In this document: in pieces, positions 35,188-42,580 of the stretch
How positions within the stretch are numbered: position 1 is the first letter of the stretch
Layout: each line of letters opens with the position of its first letter
Assembly: GCA_964541895.1 (NCBI GenBank)
Contig: CAZISM010000006.1
Span: 26,956-90,955, forward strand
Source of the DNA: CAZISM01 sp964541895
GTDB taxonomy: Bacteria > Zhuqueibacterota > Zhuqueibacteria > Residuimicrobiales > Residuimicrobiaceae
Direction: 5' to 3'
DNA: 64,000 nt
Position numbers and translations under genes: made by a program
Notes under the pieces: generated by a model
What the model saw: the letters and a program-made list of their open reading frames with translations, nothing else
Databases searched by the model: none
Told to the model about the DNA's origin: nothing

Positions 35188-36937
35188 CGCTGCGCTCATT
35201 ATTCTCGGCCTGCTGTCGCTGCTATCTGCCGGCCTGGTGGTCTATCCGTTTTGGGGCTATCCCTTTAGTGCGCAACGACGCACGCAGGTGCCGCTGGTGC
35301 CGGCCTGGGCGCTGGAACCGTGGCTCTGGGAAGATGATCACAACACCTCGACCCGCGTTGATGAACTGCTGCAAGGGTATGCAGAGCACGACATCCCGGT
35401 CCGCACCATACTCATCGACAGTCCCTGGAGCACGCGCTATAACGATTTTGTTTTTGATACGCTGCGCTATCCAAACGCAGACCAGTGGCTCCGGCAACTC
35501 CAGGACAAGGGCTACCGAGTGGCGTTGTGGATGACCTGCATGGTCAACAGCAGAAATAACGACACGTTTTTTCGTGCCAGTCATGATTGGTATGAGGCTG
35601 CTGGAGAGCAGGGATTTCTCGCCGGCAACGGCCACCAGATCCCATGGTGGAAAGGTCGCGGCGGCTTTATCGATTACACCAATCCGCGCGCCATGGCGTG
35701 GTGGCGCGCGCTGCAACAGCCGCTTTTCGATCTTGGACTCGACGGCTGGAAACTGGACGATCCGGCCACTTTTTTTTCCGGCACCCTGGCTGGTGTGCCG
35801 GTGCCTTACCAGCGCACCAGCGGCGGCCTGATGACCACGCGTGAATACATGGATCACTATTATCGCGATGAGTACCGTCATGGCCTGAAACAGAATCCGG
35901 AATTTGTCACCCTGGTGCGTTCCTTTGACCGAACCTGGACCCATCCGGAAGGTTTTGCGCCGCTGGACGCAGCGCCGGTGTGCTGGGTCGGCGATCAACA
36001 GCATATCTGGTCCGCTGGAGTTGAGACCCATCCTGATACAACACAAACCGATCTGGTATTAAAGGGAACGCGCGGTCTTGAAGAGGCCATGCACGATATC
36101 CTGCATAGTACGGAACGCGGTTATGGCGTGGTCGGATCGGACATTGGCGGATTCAGCGGAAGAATCATCCCGGACGATCTGTATATTCGCTGGACGCAGT
36201 TTTCGGCGTTTTGCGGGCTGTTTCTCAACGGCGGCCATGGTGAAAGAGCGATGTGGAAACGCACGGCCCGGGAACTGGCGATCATCCGGCGCTACTCCTG
36301 GCTGCATCAGGAGCTGATCCCCTACATGTACAGCCATCTGGTCCGTATGCATAAAGGGGGCTCGCCGCTGCAGCAACCGGCCGGCGATCATTACGAGTAC
36401 CTGTTTGGCGATGACCTGTTCGTGGCGCCGATCTACCGCCCGGCACTGTCGCGCACTCTGCAACTGCCCGAAGGGGGCTGGCGTTATCTTTATCAGGAGC
36501 GGGAGCTGCTGCAGGGTCCGGTGCAGGTGACGCACGAATTTACTCTCGACGAGTATCCGGTCTATATTCGTGACGGCGCGATTATCCCCATGAATATCAG
36601 CCGCTCCTATACTGGCCTGGGCGACCGCACCCATGCCGGCTACACCACCTGGCTGATCTATCCCAGCGGTCAGAGAGCGTATACTCTGTATCACAATTCG
36701 CCGGTCCGCAGCACGGTTTTGTCATATGCGAAAAGCAACGAACGACTGCGTATCCAGCTTAACGGAGAGCCTACGCCACATATATTACGCATTTTGTTGC
36801 CTGCAGCGCCGCGACACATAGTACTGGATGATGCGCTGCTCCTCCAGGGCAAGGCGTGGACCTATGATGACGCCAAACATATACTGGTGATCCGCACCGC
36901 TGAATACATGACTGGACGGTATGCAATCGAGATGTAG
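35171..36937 (+). CDS. Glycoside hydrolase family 31 enzyme, membrane-anchored
   Basis: Retaining alpha-glycosidase-like enzyme of 588 residues. The N terminus is a membrane anchor or uncleaved signal (about 5-26). The GH31 barrel shows the nucleophile motif DGWKLDDP with Asp196, the general-acid motif WVGDQQ with Asp275, and GSDIGGFSG near 322-330 as in family members. A C-terminal beta domain (about 440-588) follows. GH31 includes alpha-glucosidases, xylosidases, sulfoquinovosidases and others; the shortened N-terminal domain argues against a standard intracellular alpha-xylosidase. It overlaps the MFS gene by 17 bp, so the two are coupled. Confidence 0.88.
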   Translation: MKPWLSAALIILGLLSLLSAGLVVYPFWGYPFSAQRRTQVPLVPAWALEPWLWEDDHNTSTRVDELLQGYAEHDIPVRTILIDSPWSTRYNDFVFDTLRYPNADQWLRQLQDKGYRVALWMTCMVNSRNNDTFFRASHDWYEAAGEQGFLAGNGHQIPWWKGRGGFIDYTNPRAMAWWRALQQPLFDLGLDGWKLDDPATFFSGTLAGVPVPYQRTSGGLMTTREYMDHYYRDEYRHGLKQNPEFVTLVRSFDRTWTHPEGFAPLDAAPVCWVGDQQHIWSAGVETHPDTTQTDLVLKGTRGLEEAMHDILHSTERGYGVVGSDIGGFSGRIIPDDLYIRWTQFSAFCGLFLNGGHGERAMWKRTARELAIIRRYSWLHQELIPYMYSHLVRMHKGGSPLQQPAGDHYEYLFGDDLFVAPIYRPALSRTLQLPEGGWRYLYQERELLQGPVQVTHEFTLDEYPVYIRDGAIIPMNISRSYTGLGDRTHAGYTTWLIYPSGQRAYTLYHNSPVRSTVLSYAKSNERLRIQLNGEPTPHILRILLPAAPRHIVLDDALLLQGKAWTYDDAKHILVIRTAEYMTGRYAIEM

Positions 36938-37252
36938 GGCCGCTATATAATTCCTGTCATTGCGAGCGCAGGCGCAGCTGTTGTGAAAGGGAGGGTGCTG
37001 TTATGCAGCGAAGCAATCTCCTGCGGAAGAAGGTGCCCCTGAATCAGGAGATGGCCATCAATTTTGCTTGCATTGTACAGAAACCGGTTTTAACTTTAAC
37101 CATCAGGGGTTTACTCTTTGCGTCCGGCAGAGACCCTGACGGTATTTCTTCGATCGTCGCTTTGCACTCATCAGACCTCACTCATTCCAGATCCAGTCCG
37201 GCCCGACCTGTAAGTGTCCCGTCGCAGTGAACCTTTTTTCGAGGAGGACGCT
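36938..37252. other. 315-bp intergenic region, no gene accepted
   Basis: Between the GH31 gene and the cNMP-binding gene. It holds the REP-like element at 36955-37025 and otherwise nothing I can identify. A short open frame starting at 37003 inside the element lacks a ribosome-binding site and protein-like composition and was not called. Confidence 0.5.
36955..37025. repeat. REP-like palindromic element with CATTGCGAG and AAGCAATC ends
   Basis: The element starts TGTCATTGCGAGCGC and ends GCGAAGCAATCTCC, so its outer parts are inverted (ATTGC opposite GCAAT). This matches the widespread bacterial intergenic repeat with the consensus ends GTCATTGCGAG and GAAGCAATC. Only one copy is seen in the window. 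Confidence 0.5.
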
Positions 37253-37711
37253 ATGGAAACCCTGGAACCCCTGTTGAAACAACACCCCTTTTTCAAGGAC
37301 CTGCACCAGGATTTTATCAAGCTTATTGTCGGTTGTGCATCCAACCGGCATTACGCGGCTGGAGCCTTTATGTTCAGAGAAGGCGAGCAGGCCAATGAAT
37401 TTTTTCTGATCCGACAGGGTCTGGTGGCGCTGGAGCTGGTGGTGGTGGACGGCGAAAGCATTGAGCTGGACACGGTCGGACCGGGCGAAATACTCGGCTG
37501 GTCCTGGCTGCTGCCGCCCTATTTCTGGCATTTTAACGCCCGTGTGCAACAGGATGTACGCGTGTTTGCGCTGGACGGGCTGTGTATTCGAAAAAAATGC
37601 GAGGAAAACCATACCCTGGGCTACGAAATGCTGAAACGGTTCGCCCAGATCATGGAAAAACGGCTGTACGCCACCCGCCTGCAATTGCTGGATCTATATG
37701 CCAAACGATAA
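37253..37711 (+). CDS. Stand-alone cyclic-nucleotide-binding (Crp-like) domain protein
   Basis: Cytoplasmic protein of 152 residues made essentially only of a cNMP-binding beta barrel: FFKDLHQDFIKLIVGC at the N terminus, FMFREGEQANEFFLIRQG near 44-61, and VGPGEILGWSWLLPP near 82-97 where Crp has the GE phosphate-binding cassette. The C-terminal helix MLKRFAQIMEKRLYATRLQ stands where Crp has its dimer helix, and there is no HTH domain. It may sense a nucleotide or a redox ligand without binding DNA itself. Start at 37253 has GAGGAGG upstream. The selenocysteine peroxiredoxin follows after about 200 bp with its own promoter. Confidence 0.85.
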   Translation: METLEPLLKQHPFFKDLHQDFIKLIVGCASNRHYAAGAFMFREGEQANEFFLIRQGLVALELVVVDGESIELDTVGPGEILGWSWLLPPYFWHFNARVQQDVRVFALDGLCIRKKCEENHTLGYEMLKRFAQIMEKRLYATRLQLLDLYAKR

Positions 37712-37837
37712 GGTCGCTGCTTGTGTCCAGCGGCCGGCTTGCCGTCAAAAGTTATGATGGCCCATTTTTATACCGCAGGACTCTCTTGTTCTGGCCGGTG
37801 AGGCTGAGATACGTCGAAGCGGATCAAGAAAAAATCA

Positions 37838-37866
37838 TTGACTGACGATCGAATTATATTTATTAT
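37838..37866 (+). promoter_or_regulatory. Sigma70-type promoter of the selenocysteine peroxiredoxin
   Basis: TTGACT (37838-37843), exactly 17 bp, then TATTAT (37861-37866). Both hexamers are five-of-six matches to consensus with ideal spacing, in AT-rich DNA about 52 bp before the first ATG. Confidence 0.65.
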
Positions 37867-37872
37867 CCAGTG

Positions 37873-37895
37873 ATCACCAAATTGGATGTGGTGAT
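37873..37895 (+). promoter_or_regulatory. Inverted repeat in the peroxiredoxin leader
   Basis: ATCACC (37873-37878) and GGTGAT (37890-37895) flank an 11-nt spacer, right at the expected transcription start and ahead of the ribosome-binding site. It may be an operator or a leader hairpin. Confidence 0.4.
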
Positions 37896-37918
37896 GGTAT
37901 CGAGAAAGGAGTCCTCAT

Positions 37919-38629
37919 ATGGCTGAAAAAGCGGCAGGCTGTGCGCGACCGACCGGTGCGGTGGTTGGCGAACAGACCCCTGCAGAAAAGCAAGAACCTG
38001 TAGCAAAGGAGATAAAAATGGTAACAGCAAGGGTTGCGGCAAAGGCTCCTGATTTCACCGCTCCTGCTTATTACAAGGGTGGATTTACCACGGTCACGTT
38101 GTCCGAGTTTCTCGGCAAATGGGTGATGCTCTGTTTTTACCCCGGCGATTTCACCTTTGTCTGAGCGACCGAAGTGTCAGCGGTCGCTGCCAATTACGAA
38201 AAATTGCAAGAGCTCGGTGTAGAAGTGATTTCTATCAGCGTGGACAGTCAGTTCGTTCACAAAATGTGGAACGATATGGAATTGTCGAAAATGGCCGGTA
38301 AAGATGTGCCGTTTCGCATGGCATCGGACGGACCGGGAAACGTCGGTAAAATTTACGGTGTTTATGACGAAGCCGCCGGTGTTGAACTGCGAGGTCGCTT
38401 CATCATCGATCCGGATGGCGTCATCCAGGCCATGGAGATGCTGACTCCGCCGGTGGGGCGGCAAATTGGTGAAACCATTCGCCAGGTACAGGCCTACCAG
38501 CATGTTCGAGCAACCAAAGGCGCCGAAGTCTGTCCCGCCGGATGGGTGCCGGGCAAGAAAGTACTGAAACCGGGTCCGGATCTGGTCGGGAACGTCTGGA
38601 AAGTCTGGAATCCGCACAAAGACCATTAA
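37919..38629 (+). CDS. Selenocysteine-containing AhpC/Prx-type peroxiredoxin (UGA at residue 82)
   Basis: Thiol (here selenol) peroxidase that reduces hydroperoxides. Reading through a single TGA at 38162-38164 joins two halves in the same frame into a 236-residue AhpC-type 2-Cys peroxiredoxin: PDFTAPAYYKGGFTTVTL, then FYPGDFTFV-U-ATEVSAV, where families have FVCPTE. The UGA stands exactly at the peroxidatic Cys. The resolving Cys205 in AEVCPAGW is kept. Starts: ATG 37919 and ATG 38018 (residue 34) each have an AAAGGAG, and the shorter form has the typical family N terminus. A hairpin directly after the UGA may be the SECIS. Similar Sec-peroxiredoxins (PrxU type) are known from anaerobes. A mutation or sequencing error is much less likely because the frame continues intact. 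Confidence 0.92.
38165..38206 (+). promoter_or_regulatory. Candidate SECIS hairpins of the peroxiredoxin gene
   Basis: GCGACCG (38165-38171) pairs perfectly with CGGTCGC (38181-38187), starting on the base after the UGA; adding A38164 and T88 makes eight pairs around a 9-nt loop. A second hairpin, CAATT (38191-38195) with AATTG (38202-38206) and loop ACGAAA, follows. The first is stable but its loop is close to the UGA; the second has a more usual loop distance. Which is read by SelB is not decidable here. Confidence 0.5.
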
Positions 38630-38699
38630 TCGAAACAGATCACCACATCCAGTTTTTAAGCAATTCAGGTTTTTTTGCAGCATTTCATTTTATGGGCAT

Positions 38700-38726
38700 G
38701 CAGCGCGGGCAGCCGGCTCGCGCTGC
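38700..38726 (+). promoter_or_regulatory. Strong hairpin just before the small muconolactone-isomerase-like gene
   Basis: GCAGCGCG (38700-38707) pairs perfectly with CGCGCTGC (38719-38726). It lies between the peroxiredoxin stop and the start at 38743, where a ribosome-binding site would otherwise be expected. It may attenuate the operon or be a REP-like palindrome. Confidence 0.4.
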
Positions 38727-38742
38727 GGCAAGCCCGCGTTCA

Positions 38743-39048
38743 ATGAGGAAGATGCAATTTCTGGTAATCACACATGACGTCGGAGAGATCGATTGGGCCA
38801 GCCACACTCCGCTGCTGGAAAAAGAGGCCGGGGCGGTTTGGGCTTTGATCAGCGCCGGGTCTCTCCGCACCGTCTGGTTCACGGAAACCAACGATGCGGT
38901 GCTGCTTTTTGAAGAACAGAATTTGGACCAGGTAAGAACGATCATGAATCGCCTGCCGCTGGTGGCGCACGGGCTGATCGGTTATCAAATTCATCAATTG
39001 ACCCCCTATACCGGTTTTGAAAGGCTGTTTCATGGCACAGACAGATGA
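38743..39048 (+). CDS. Small muconolactone-isomerase/YCII-like protein
   Basis: Cytoplasmic protein of 101 residues with a ferredoxin-like (dimeric alpha/beta barrel) pattern: MQFLVITHDVGEIDWASHTP, then a helix, GAVWALISAGSLRTVWFTET, DAVLLFEEQNLDQVRTIMNR and LPLVAHGLIGYQIHQLTPY. This order fits the muconolactone isomerase/YCII-like superfamily; the residues do not point to one reaction. Two starts are possible, 38743 and 38752; no good ribosome-binding site precedes the first. The next gene overlaps by 17 bp. It follows the Sec-peroxiredoxin and might share its transcript. Confidence 0.65.
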   Translation: MRKMQFLVITHDVGEIDWASHTPLLEKEAGAVWALISAGSLRTVWFTETNDAVLLFEEQNLDQVRTIMNRLPLVAHGLIGYQIHQLTPYTGFERLFHGTDR

Positions 39049-39457
39049 TCTGGAATTGCAGGACGAACGGGTTTATCCGGACGAAGCGGTTCTGAAAAAA
39101 GTGCTGGGGAGATCCTTTGCCGCCTACCAGAGCCTGCTCAAGCTTTTTGCGACCAATGGCATAACCCATGAATGGAGATACTACCGGGACGGCAAAGCCT
39201 GGCTGTGCAAGGTGCAAAAGAAGAAAAAAACGATTATCTGGATGTCGGCGCGGACCGGATTCATCAAGGCGGGAATCTATGTGCCGGAGAAATATCTAGC
39301 CGACCTGCTCAAGCTGGACATCGATACAGACACTAAAGAGAGAATTACGAATTCAAAAACTATAATGAAATCCAGGCCCTGTGTATTCGATGTAAAAAAC
39401 AAAAAGGTGCTGAAGGATCTGGAGACGGTTATGAAATTCAAGATCGGTCTGAAATAG
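39032..39457 (+). CDS. DUF3788-like protein
   Basis: Cytoplasmic protein of 141 residues resembling the DUF3788 family: PDEAVLKKVLGRSFAAYQSL, HEWRYYRDGKAWLCKVQKKKKT, IIWMSARTGFIKAGIYVPEK and a C-terminal KKVLKDLETVMKFKI. It has no signal peptide or membrane helix. ATG at 39032 overlaps the upstream gene by 17 bp. The family is uncharacterised; DUF3788 proteins are common in anaerobes and resemble small stress or toxin-related proteins. Function unknown. Confidence 0.78.
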   Translation: MAQTDDLELQDERVYPDEAVLKKVLGRSFAAYQSLLKLFATNGITHEWRYYRDGKAWLCKVQKKKKTIIWMSARTGFIKAGIYVPEKYLADLLKLDIDTDTKERITNSKTIMKSRPCVFDVKNKKVLKDLETVMKFKIGLK

Positions 39458-39465
39458 CCATCAAG

Positions 39466-40662
39466 TTAATTCCCCCCATAAAACACCGTGTCACAGAATT
39501 TAATCCGATTGGTCCAGCGGTTGGCATTGTCATCGTGCGTGCCTGGATTGATAACAGCAATCTGGTTGGCATTGGCCATTCCTAAAAAGGTTTTCACCCG
39601 TGCGCAGACCGTGTCGAGATTCTGCCGGGTGCCATAGTTGTTGGCCCAGGCATCGCCGGCTGCCTGGTTGCAGAGAATAGAACGGCCCTCCAGGAGCGCA
39701 AACAGGGCGCCGGTATCCACGGGCAGACGGTTGACATTGGTGCCCCGGAAATCCAGCAGTTTGTCGGCAAACCAGCTGGACAAGTCGCCGCTCAAGATGA
39801 TGTCGATGGTTTCGCTTGCGCTGCCGACTACTTTGAACGGAGCAGCACCGCCGATGCCGGAACAGCTGGGCATGGCTACGGTAAAGCGCTCGTCAAAGGC
39901 CGCCGCATACAGGGCCGCCTTGCCGTCCCGGGAATGGCCGCTGATGGCGATTTTGGCCGGATCGATAAAAGAGTACTTGGCCGTCAGGTAGTCGAGAACC
40001 ACCATGGCCGAATAGCCCCACAGAGCAATGGCTCCCATATCTTTATCCGGATAGAGGCTGTATGGCGCCAGCTTTTTGCTCGCCGACTTGTCCGGAGCGA
40101 TATCCTTTCTCGCAATGGTGACAAACGCATATTTCTCCTGCTCCAGCATGGCCAGTTCCAGCTCGTCACCGCTGTCGCCGCGAATTCTGTATTCATATCC
40201 GCTCAAATAATCCAGGCGAAACAGAGTTGAATATTTTCCGCTTTTTTTGGGAAACGCCACGCGTACATCCGTGGAAAAGCAGTTTTGCACGCCCCAGTTC
40301 AAGCGGAGTGTGAACATGGAGGCTTTGTTGTTCGCTATAGATTGTTCAGCCGCGATCATTTGCATGTTGATGTCGCTCAACGCCGGCTTGTCCGGAGTTG
40401 TGCCATAGATATAATGACTCAGCGCCGCTTTCAGCCATTTTTTCTGCGTATTCCAATCGGACAAGTACGTCACATAGGTGCCGTCCGGTTTTTTCAGGAC
40501 ATCGTTGATGCCTGGAACAGCGGGGAGGTTAGTGACTTGGGGAAAGGTAAAGCCGACCGGGGTTTCTGGCTCGGTCACAGCGGTTTTTTCAAATTCGCGA
40601 TGGCAGGCGGCGAAAAAGGGCACCGACATGAGCAATACAAAAACAAAAATCAGGTTTTTCAT
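39466..40662 (-). CDS. CE15-like glucuronoyl-esterase-family lipoprotein
   Basis: Predicted lipoprotein of 398 residues: signal peptide with lipobox FAAC, Cys20, followed by an alpha/beta-hydrolase whose nucleophile motif is SGHSRDGKAALY, Ser244. The GHSRxGKxA pattern is diagnostic of carbohydrate esterase family 15, bacterial glucuronoyl methyl esterases that release lignin-carbohydrate or pectin esters; the catalytic His is likely in NPGTHDDN near the C terminus. Asp in place of the usual Leu/Asn after SR is unusual. Start at 40662 is chosen for the lipoprotein signal. Transcribed divergently from the GMC oxidoreductase, across a palindrome cluster. Confidence 0.8.
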   Translation of the reverse strand: MKNLIFVFVLLMSVPFFAACHREFEKTAVTEPETPVGFTFPQVTNLPAVPGINDVLKKPDGTYVTYLSDWNTQKKWLKAALSHYIYGTTPDKPALSDINMQMIAAEQSIANNKASMFTLRLNWGVQNCFSTDVRVAFPKKSGKYSTLFRLDYLSGYEYRIRGDSGDELELAMLEQEKYAFVTIARKDIAPDKSASKKLAPYSLYPDKDMGAIALWGYSAMVVLDYLTAKYSFIDPAKIAISGHSRDGKAALYAAAFDERFTVAMPSCSGIGGAAPFKVVGSASETIDIILSGDLSSWFADKLLDFRGTNVNRLPVDTGALFALLEGRSILCNQAAGDAWANNYGTRQNLDTVCARVKTFLGMANANQIAVINPGTHDDNANRWTNRIKFCDTVFYGGN

Positions 40663-40788
40663 GGGTTGGATGTATCCCTCATTATGGTTCATATCATGTA
40701 AAATAGGAGGACCGGAGCGGAAAAGCAAGCACGAAACAGAAAAGGGCACCGGTTCCTTCGGCAGCATGGTTGATCTAATAGAGTTCGT

Positions 40789-40871
40789 GCGTCGCTACGC
40801 GACGCCATTTTATGGTTGCCATGTCCAGGCGTTGAAACGCCTGGCTGCCATCGCAGGGTCGCTGCGCGACC
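40789..40871. repeat. Cluster of three perfect palindromes
   Basis: GCGTCGC-TAC-GCGACGC (40789-40805), an 8-bp stem CCAGGCGT/ACGCCTGG with TGAA loop (40825-40844), and GGTCGC-TGC-GCGACC (40857-40871) follow each other within 83 bp, between divergent genes. Stems with 3-4-nt loops in tandem resemble REP/BIME-type elements or tandem terminators. An open frame crossing the cluster is not convincing. Confidence 0.6.
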
Positions 40872-40954
40872 AAAAGAGCGAATTTTACGGTTGAGGCTTT
40901 TGCGGGATCTGCATACCTATGTAATATCTATTGTGAATTTCATTCATTTTCCGT

Positions 40955-42577
40955 ATGTTGACTGAAAATTCACTATATAATGATTGGCGCTGGCAAATGG
41001 GTTATGACTATGATTATCTGGTGATTGGTTCCGGGTTTGGTGGCAGCGTAGCGGCACTGCGTCTGGCAGAAAAGGGCTATCGTGTAGCCGTTCTGGAACG
41101 GGGTCGACGATTCCGTGACCAGGATTATGCGGACACGAACTGGCAGTTGTGGAACTGGCTGTGGGCGCCCAAATTGCTATGCACCGGCATTCAGGAGTTG
41201 ACCCTGCTGAAAAGCACCCTGGTGCTGACCGGCAGCGGTGTCGGCGGCGGCAGTCTGGTTTATTGTGCGGTGTTGCTGGAACCTCCCAGGCCGTTTTTTG
41301 TCGATCCGCAATGGGCCGGCTTGCAGCCTGATTGGCAGGAAACATTGCGACCGTTTTATGCTCAGGCGCGCAGGATGCTGGGCGTGGCGCCCAATCCCCG
41401 TCTGTGGAAAGGGGATGAGCTGTTGCTTGATTATGCGCGCGAGATCGGCCGGGAGAGCTATTTCAAACCGACGGAAGTGGGCATCTATTTCGGCGATCCG
41501 GATAAGGAAACGGCAGATCCCTATTTTAACGGCAAAGGTCCGGCCCGCCGCGGCTGCGATCATCAGGGCCGCTGCATGGTCGGCTGCAAAGCCGGCGGCA
41601 AGAATTCGCTGGATCGCAACTATCTCTATCTGGCCGAGCAGCTGGGCGTGGATATTTTTCCCACTACCCAGGCTACACGAATCGAGCCGTTACCGGGTGG
41701 TGGATACAGGGTGCACAGCCGCTCTGCGCGCTCTGCTTTTGCCAGGCGCAAAACGTGGACGGCCAAAGGCGTTGTCGTGGCGGCCGGCGCGCTGGGCACG
41801 AACCAGCTCTTGATGCATTGCAGGAAAACCGGCGCGTTGCCCAAGTTATCAAACCAGCTTGGTAAAACCGCACGCACCAATTCAGAGATTTTGCTGGGCG
41901 TCACCTCTGACATCAAGAGCGATCGCTATTGCGACGGCATTGCCATTACCTCGAGTCTATTCGTTGACGATACCACCCATGTGGAGCCGGTGCGCTATCC
42001 GGCCGGATCCGATGCCATGTTTATCCTGGGCACACTGTTGACCGACGGCGGCTCTTTTCTGCCGCGGCCGCTCAAATATCTGTACAATATTTTGCGTCAT
42101 CCGTTGCTTTTTCTGAAAACATTGAATCCCAAAGGCTGGGCGCAGCGTTCGGTCATTCTGCTGGTCATGCAGACGCTGGACAACAAAATTGAATTTCTCT
42201 GGAAGCGACGCTGGCTGCTGCCCTGGCTGTTTAAGCTGGGATCCAGGATTCACGGTCGCACCGCGCCAACCTATATCCCGGCGGCCAATGCGGCCGGACG
42301 CGGCCTCGCCAGGCGCATGCCGGGCCTGGCCAAAAATTCGATTACCGAGGTGCTGTTCAATATCCCGATCACCGCACACATCATGGGCGGTTGCGCCATT
42401 GGTAAAGATATCGAACACGGCGTGGTGGACCACCGCTGTCGCGTGTTCGGCTATGATAATTTGTACGTGGTGGACGGCTCGGCGCTGCCCGCCAATCTGG
42501 GCGTTAATCCAAGTTTGACCATCACCGCTCTGGCCGAATACGCCATGAGCCATATTCCTGAAAACGGAAGGAACTGA
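40955..42577 (+). CDS. GMC-family FAD oxidoreductase
   Basis: Flavoenzyme of 540 residues in the glucose-methanol-choline/cholesterol-oxidase-like family. The dinucleotide motif is YLVIGSGFGGSVAALRLAEK near 20-40 with Glu at the end of beta2 (VLERGRR). Later motifs include LTGSGVGGGSLVYCAV near 90-105, a CDHQGRCMVGCKAGGKNS Cys cluster near 201-218, HIMGGCAIGKDI near 474-485 and LYVVDGSALPANLGVNPSLT near 504-523, which carries the catalytic His/Asn region. The electron acceptor is unknown. The start at 40955 lacks a ribosome-binding site; an internal ATG at 40997 begins just before the FAD motif and is possible. It precedes an aldehyde dehydrogenase by 3 bp, suggesting alcohol-to-acid oxidation. 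Confidence 0.88.
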   Translation: MLTENSLYNDWRWQMGYDYDYLVIGSGFGGSVAALRLAEKGYRVAVLERGRRFRDQDYADTNWQLWNWLWAPKLLCTGIQELTLLKSTLVLTGSGVGGGSLVYCAVLLEPPRPFFVDPQWAGLQPDWQETLRPFYAQARRMLGVAPNPRLWKGDELLLDYAREIGRESYFKPTEVGIYFGDPDKETADPYFNGKGPARRGCDHQGRCMVGCKAGGKNSLDRNYLYLAEQLGVDIFPTTQATRIEPLPGGGYRVHSRSARSAFARRKTWTAKGVVVAAGALGTNQLLMHCRKTGALPKLSNQLGKTARTNSEILLGVTSDIKSDRYCDGIAITSSLFVDDTTHVEPVRYPAGSDAMFILGTLLTDGGSFLPRPLKYLYNILRHPLLFLKTLNPKGWAQRSVILLVMQTLDNKIEFLWKRRWLLPWLFKLGSRIHGRTAPTYIPAANAAGRGLARRMPGLAKNSITEVLFNIPITAHIMGGCAIGKDIEHGVVDHRCRVFGYDNLYVVDGSALPANLGVNPSLTITALAEYAMSHIPENGRN

Positions 42578-42580
42578 CAC

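Noticed and set aside
37003..37230. 75-codon frame starting within the REP-like element
   Set aside because: No family, no ribosome-binding site, lies in repeat and non-coding DNA.
37919..38629. Interpretation as a peroxiredoxin pseudogene or sequencing error (premature stop)
   Set aside because: Frame is intact on both sides, the stop is exactly the peroxidatic Cys codon, and a second UGA-at-redox-site gene occurs in the window.
23001..38629. UGA recoded to Trp or Gly in this organism
   Set aside because: Many genes here end in TGA (for example moxR, pruA-operon genes), and the two in-frame UGAs would replace Cys positions, not Trp or Gly.
40478..40894. 138-codon plus-strand frame across the palindrome cluster
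   Set aside because: Overlaps the CE15-like gene in antisense, runs through three hairpins and has no ribosome-binding site.
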